A DNA stretch of 64,000 bases from CAWKEY01 sp963848675. GTDB lineage: Bacteria > Pseudomonadota > Gammaproteobacteria > Methylococcales > Methylomonadaceae. The stretch spans positions 62,001 to 126,000 of the forward strand of contig CAWKEY010000044.1 of NCBI GenBank assembly GCA_963848675.1, given 5' to 3'. The position numbers were made by a program, and so were the translations under genes. The notes under the pieces are model-generated. The model saw only the letters and a list, made by a program, of their open reading frames with translations, made no database searches and had not been told where the DNA came from. Shown in pieces: positions 62,336-64,000 of this stretch (its first letter is position 1; every line of letters starts with the position of its first letter).

Positions 62336-63613
62336 ATGATGCGTTTTGATTGCTTACAAGGCTGGCTGGAGTGGCAGGAAAGTTTGCATCCGCTGGCGAT
62401 AGATTTGGGGCTGGAGCGCGCAGCGCAGGTATTTCGAGCACTGCATCCCGATGGCGTGAAACCGCCCACCATTACCGTGGCCGGGACTAATGGCAAAGGC
62501 TCGTGCATTGCTTATCTGGAAGCCATCTATCGCGCGCAGGGCTATCGAACCGGGGCTTACACGTCGCCGCATATCCTGAAATACAACGAAAGAATCAAAA
62601 TAGACGGCAAACCGGTAGCGGATGAACTGATTTGTGAGGCCTTTGCCAGAATAGAGGCAGTGCGCGGCGGCACCACCTTAAGCTATTTTGAATTCGGTAC
62701 CCTGGCCGCTCTGGATATTTTCCGCCGCGCAGGCCTGGACGTGCAATTGCTTGAAGTGGGGCTCGGCGGCCGTCTGGATGCCGTCAATATTGTTGATCCC
62801 GATGTTGCGGTGATCACCAGCATCGGCATTGATCATGTCGACTGGCTTGGTAAAACGCGGGAATCCATCGGCAGGGAAAAAGCGGGTATCTTCCGTGCGG
62901 CAACGCCCGCTATTGTCGGTGATCCCGATCCGCCAGCCACCTTGTTGCAGACTGCCAGGGATAAAAATGCGCTGCTATCCTGTATCGGTAAAGATTACGG
63001 CTATCAAAAGCAGGCATCAGGTTGGGAATGGTTTGCGAAGGATCTGCACATGGCGCAATTGCCCGAGCCGGGTTTGAAAGGCGAACATCAGTTTCGAAAT
63101 GCCTCAGCGGCTATTTTGGCGGTGCAGAAGCTGAACGAAACTTTGCCGGTCAGTGAGTCATCGATTCGTCAGGGATTGGCCAATGTCCAATTGAATGGCC
63201 GCTTTCAATTAATAGCCGGCGAAATTCAAGTGCTGTTGGATGTCGGTCATAATCCCCAGGCCGTCAAGACCCTGGTTGATTATCTGACCGAGGCTTTCCC
63301 GGGCCGGCGCATACATGCGGTTTTTTCGATGATGAAAGATAAGGATATTGCCGGTGTTCTTGATATGATGAATCCGCTGGTTTATGACTGGTTTTTCGCC
63401 CCTCTGGTCAATCCCAGAGCCGCAACGGAATCTATTATGCGCGAGATTTTTGGGCAAAGCCCGGTGGACAAGGTTTATTTTGGGTTTAAAGGTTTTGCCG
63501 ATGCATTTGACGCGGCAAAAAACCAGTCGCAACAAGGCGATCTGCTGCTGGTTTTTGGTTCCTTCTTTTTGGTATCTGATTGTCTTGCTGAATTTGAGAA
63601 AAAGGTGAGTTGA
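62336..63613 (+). CDS. folC: Folylpolyglutamate synthase/dihydrofolate synthase
   Basis: 425 residues, from tandem ATGs at 62336. Adds glutamate to (dihydro)folates. The P-loop is TVAGTNGKGSCIAYLEAI (about residue 47), followed by GLGGRLDAVNIVDPDVA and DHVDWLGKTRESIGREKAGIF (split), with the conserved Lys in the latter. Mur-ligase fold. Followed 4 bases later by a SPOR protein gene. Confidence 0.96.
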   Translation: MMRFDCLQGWLEWQESLHPLAIDLGLERAAQVFRALHPDGVKPPTITVAGTNGKGSCIAYLEAIYRAQGYRTGAYTSPHILKYNERIKIDGKPVADELICEAFARIEAVRGGTTLSYFEFGTLAALDIFRRAGLDVQLLEVGLGGRLDAVNIVDPDVAVITSIGIDHVDWLGKTRESIGREKAGIFRAATPAIVGDPDPPATLLQTARDKNALLSCIGKDYGYQKQASGWEWFAKDLHMAQLPEPGLKGEHQFRNASAAILAVQKLNETLPVSESSIRQGLANVQLNGRFQLIAGEIQVLLDVGHNPQAVKTLVDYLTEAFPGRRIHAVFSMMKDKDIAGVLDMMNPLVYDWFFAPLVNPRAATESIMREIFGQSPVDKVYFGFKGFADAFDAAKNQSQQGDLLLVFGSFFLVSDCLAEFEKKVS

Positions 63614-63617
63614 CGTA

Positions 63618-64000
63618 ATGGATCAAGAATTAAAACAACGTTTAATTGGTGCAGCCGTCGTGACTGCGTTAGCTGCTATTTTTATCCCCATGCTCTTTGA
63701 TGATCCTGTCGATCAGAGCGGACAGGTTGTCAGTGAGCTGGTTGTTCCCGAAGCGCCGGTGAAAGCCTCTGAAGACGCGGCCAGTAAATTACCGGCCAAT
63801 GCCGAAGCCGTGCTGGCGCAGCCCGATCAGGGGCTTACTCAGGAAGAGGCCGAGGCAACCGCTACGGTCAGTGAAGCGGAATTCATGGATAGCGGAGCCG
63901 CCCTAGGCGCCGATGAAGCGATTGATGAATCGGTAGAGGAGCCTGTGGCTGCCGAGCCTGTCGTTACGCTGCCGAAATTAACACCCAAACAGAAGCCCGC
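63618..64000 (+). CDS. dedD: DedD-like SPOR-domain cell-division protein, 5' part
   Basis: The first 127 residues, running off the window. MDQELKQRLIGAAVVTALAA is followed by a membrane segment (about 8-27) ending PMLFDDP, the typical start of DedD/SPOR proteins, then a long acidic, Ala/Pro-rich linker. The C-terminal SPOR domain that would bind denuded septal peptidoglycan lies beyond the edge. Position after folC, as in other gammaproteobacteria, supports the call. Confidence 0.85.
   Translation, partial: MDQELKQRLIGAAVVTALAAIFIPMLFDDPVDQSGQVVSELVVPEAPVKASEDAASKLPANAEAVLAQPDQGLTQEEAEATATVSEAEFMDSGAALGADEAIDESVEEPVAAEPVVTLPKLTPKQKP

Overview
The window looks like chromosomal DNA of a gammaproteobacterial methylotroph that fixes formaldehyde by the ribulose monophosphate (RuMP) pathway, most likely a type I methanotroph of the Methylococcales. 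The grounds are two 3-hexulose-6-phosphate synthase genes, a phosphohexuloisomerase, two transketolases, transaldolase and aldolase in one cluster, and ordinary gammaproteobacterial housekeeping order elsewhere (mla, dxs-ispA-xseB, suf, prfB-lysS, trpFBA-accD-folC-dedD). No methane monooxygenase lies in the window, so methanotrophy itself is inference.

Layout. 1-8.1 kb: end of a mla lipid-transport operon, apt, the isoprenoid operon xseB-ispA-dxs (minus strand), parE and a lipoprotein hydrolase. 8.3-16.8 kb: a SUF iron-sulfur operon (Rrf2 regulator, sufB, sufC, sufD, sufS, sufU) interrupted by a HicBA toxin-antitoxin pair and by an antisense Uma2 gene, followed by rsmJ and a Rieske protein. 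16.9-21.9 kb: prfB with its +1 frameshift site, lysS, small genes, gloB and rlpA. 22-31 kb: an eroding accessory zone with a broken MIF/tautomerase gene, ParE-type and PIN toxins, a cut MFS transporter, a group II intron inside another group II intron with an IS inside the inner one, an IS66 scar, and a frameshifted msrQ.

30.8-46.3 kb is the C1 core: a PfkB kinase, convergent dhaL/dhaK, a HAD phosphatase, then hps1-tkt1-(repeat protein), hps2-phi-tkt2-(membrane repeat protein), tal and fba. The hps/tkt unit is duplicated and nearly identical over long stretches; tkt1 carries a one-base frameshift. Each tkt is followed by a protein built from a short motif of the type TGVAKYL: one soluble protein with about 15 copies at a 20-residue period, the other with a signal peptide, one membrane span and four copies on the predicted cytoplasmic side. 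I recognise no known family for either. They are the best candidate here for an undescribed system, possibly a scaffold that ties RuMP enzymes together and to a membrane.

46.4-49.5 kb: a ba3-type oxidase operon with a di-heme cytochrome c. 49.8-54.9 kb: proA-nadD-rsfS, then a cobalamin-riboswitch-controlled btuB with an unknown membrane gene behind it. 54.9-58.7 kb: two decayed insertion sequences with clear ends, flanking a truncated WYL regulator. 58.7-64 kb: trpF-trpB-trpA-accD-folC-dedD, the last running off the window. No rRNA, tRNA or CRISPR array was seen.
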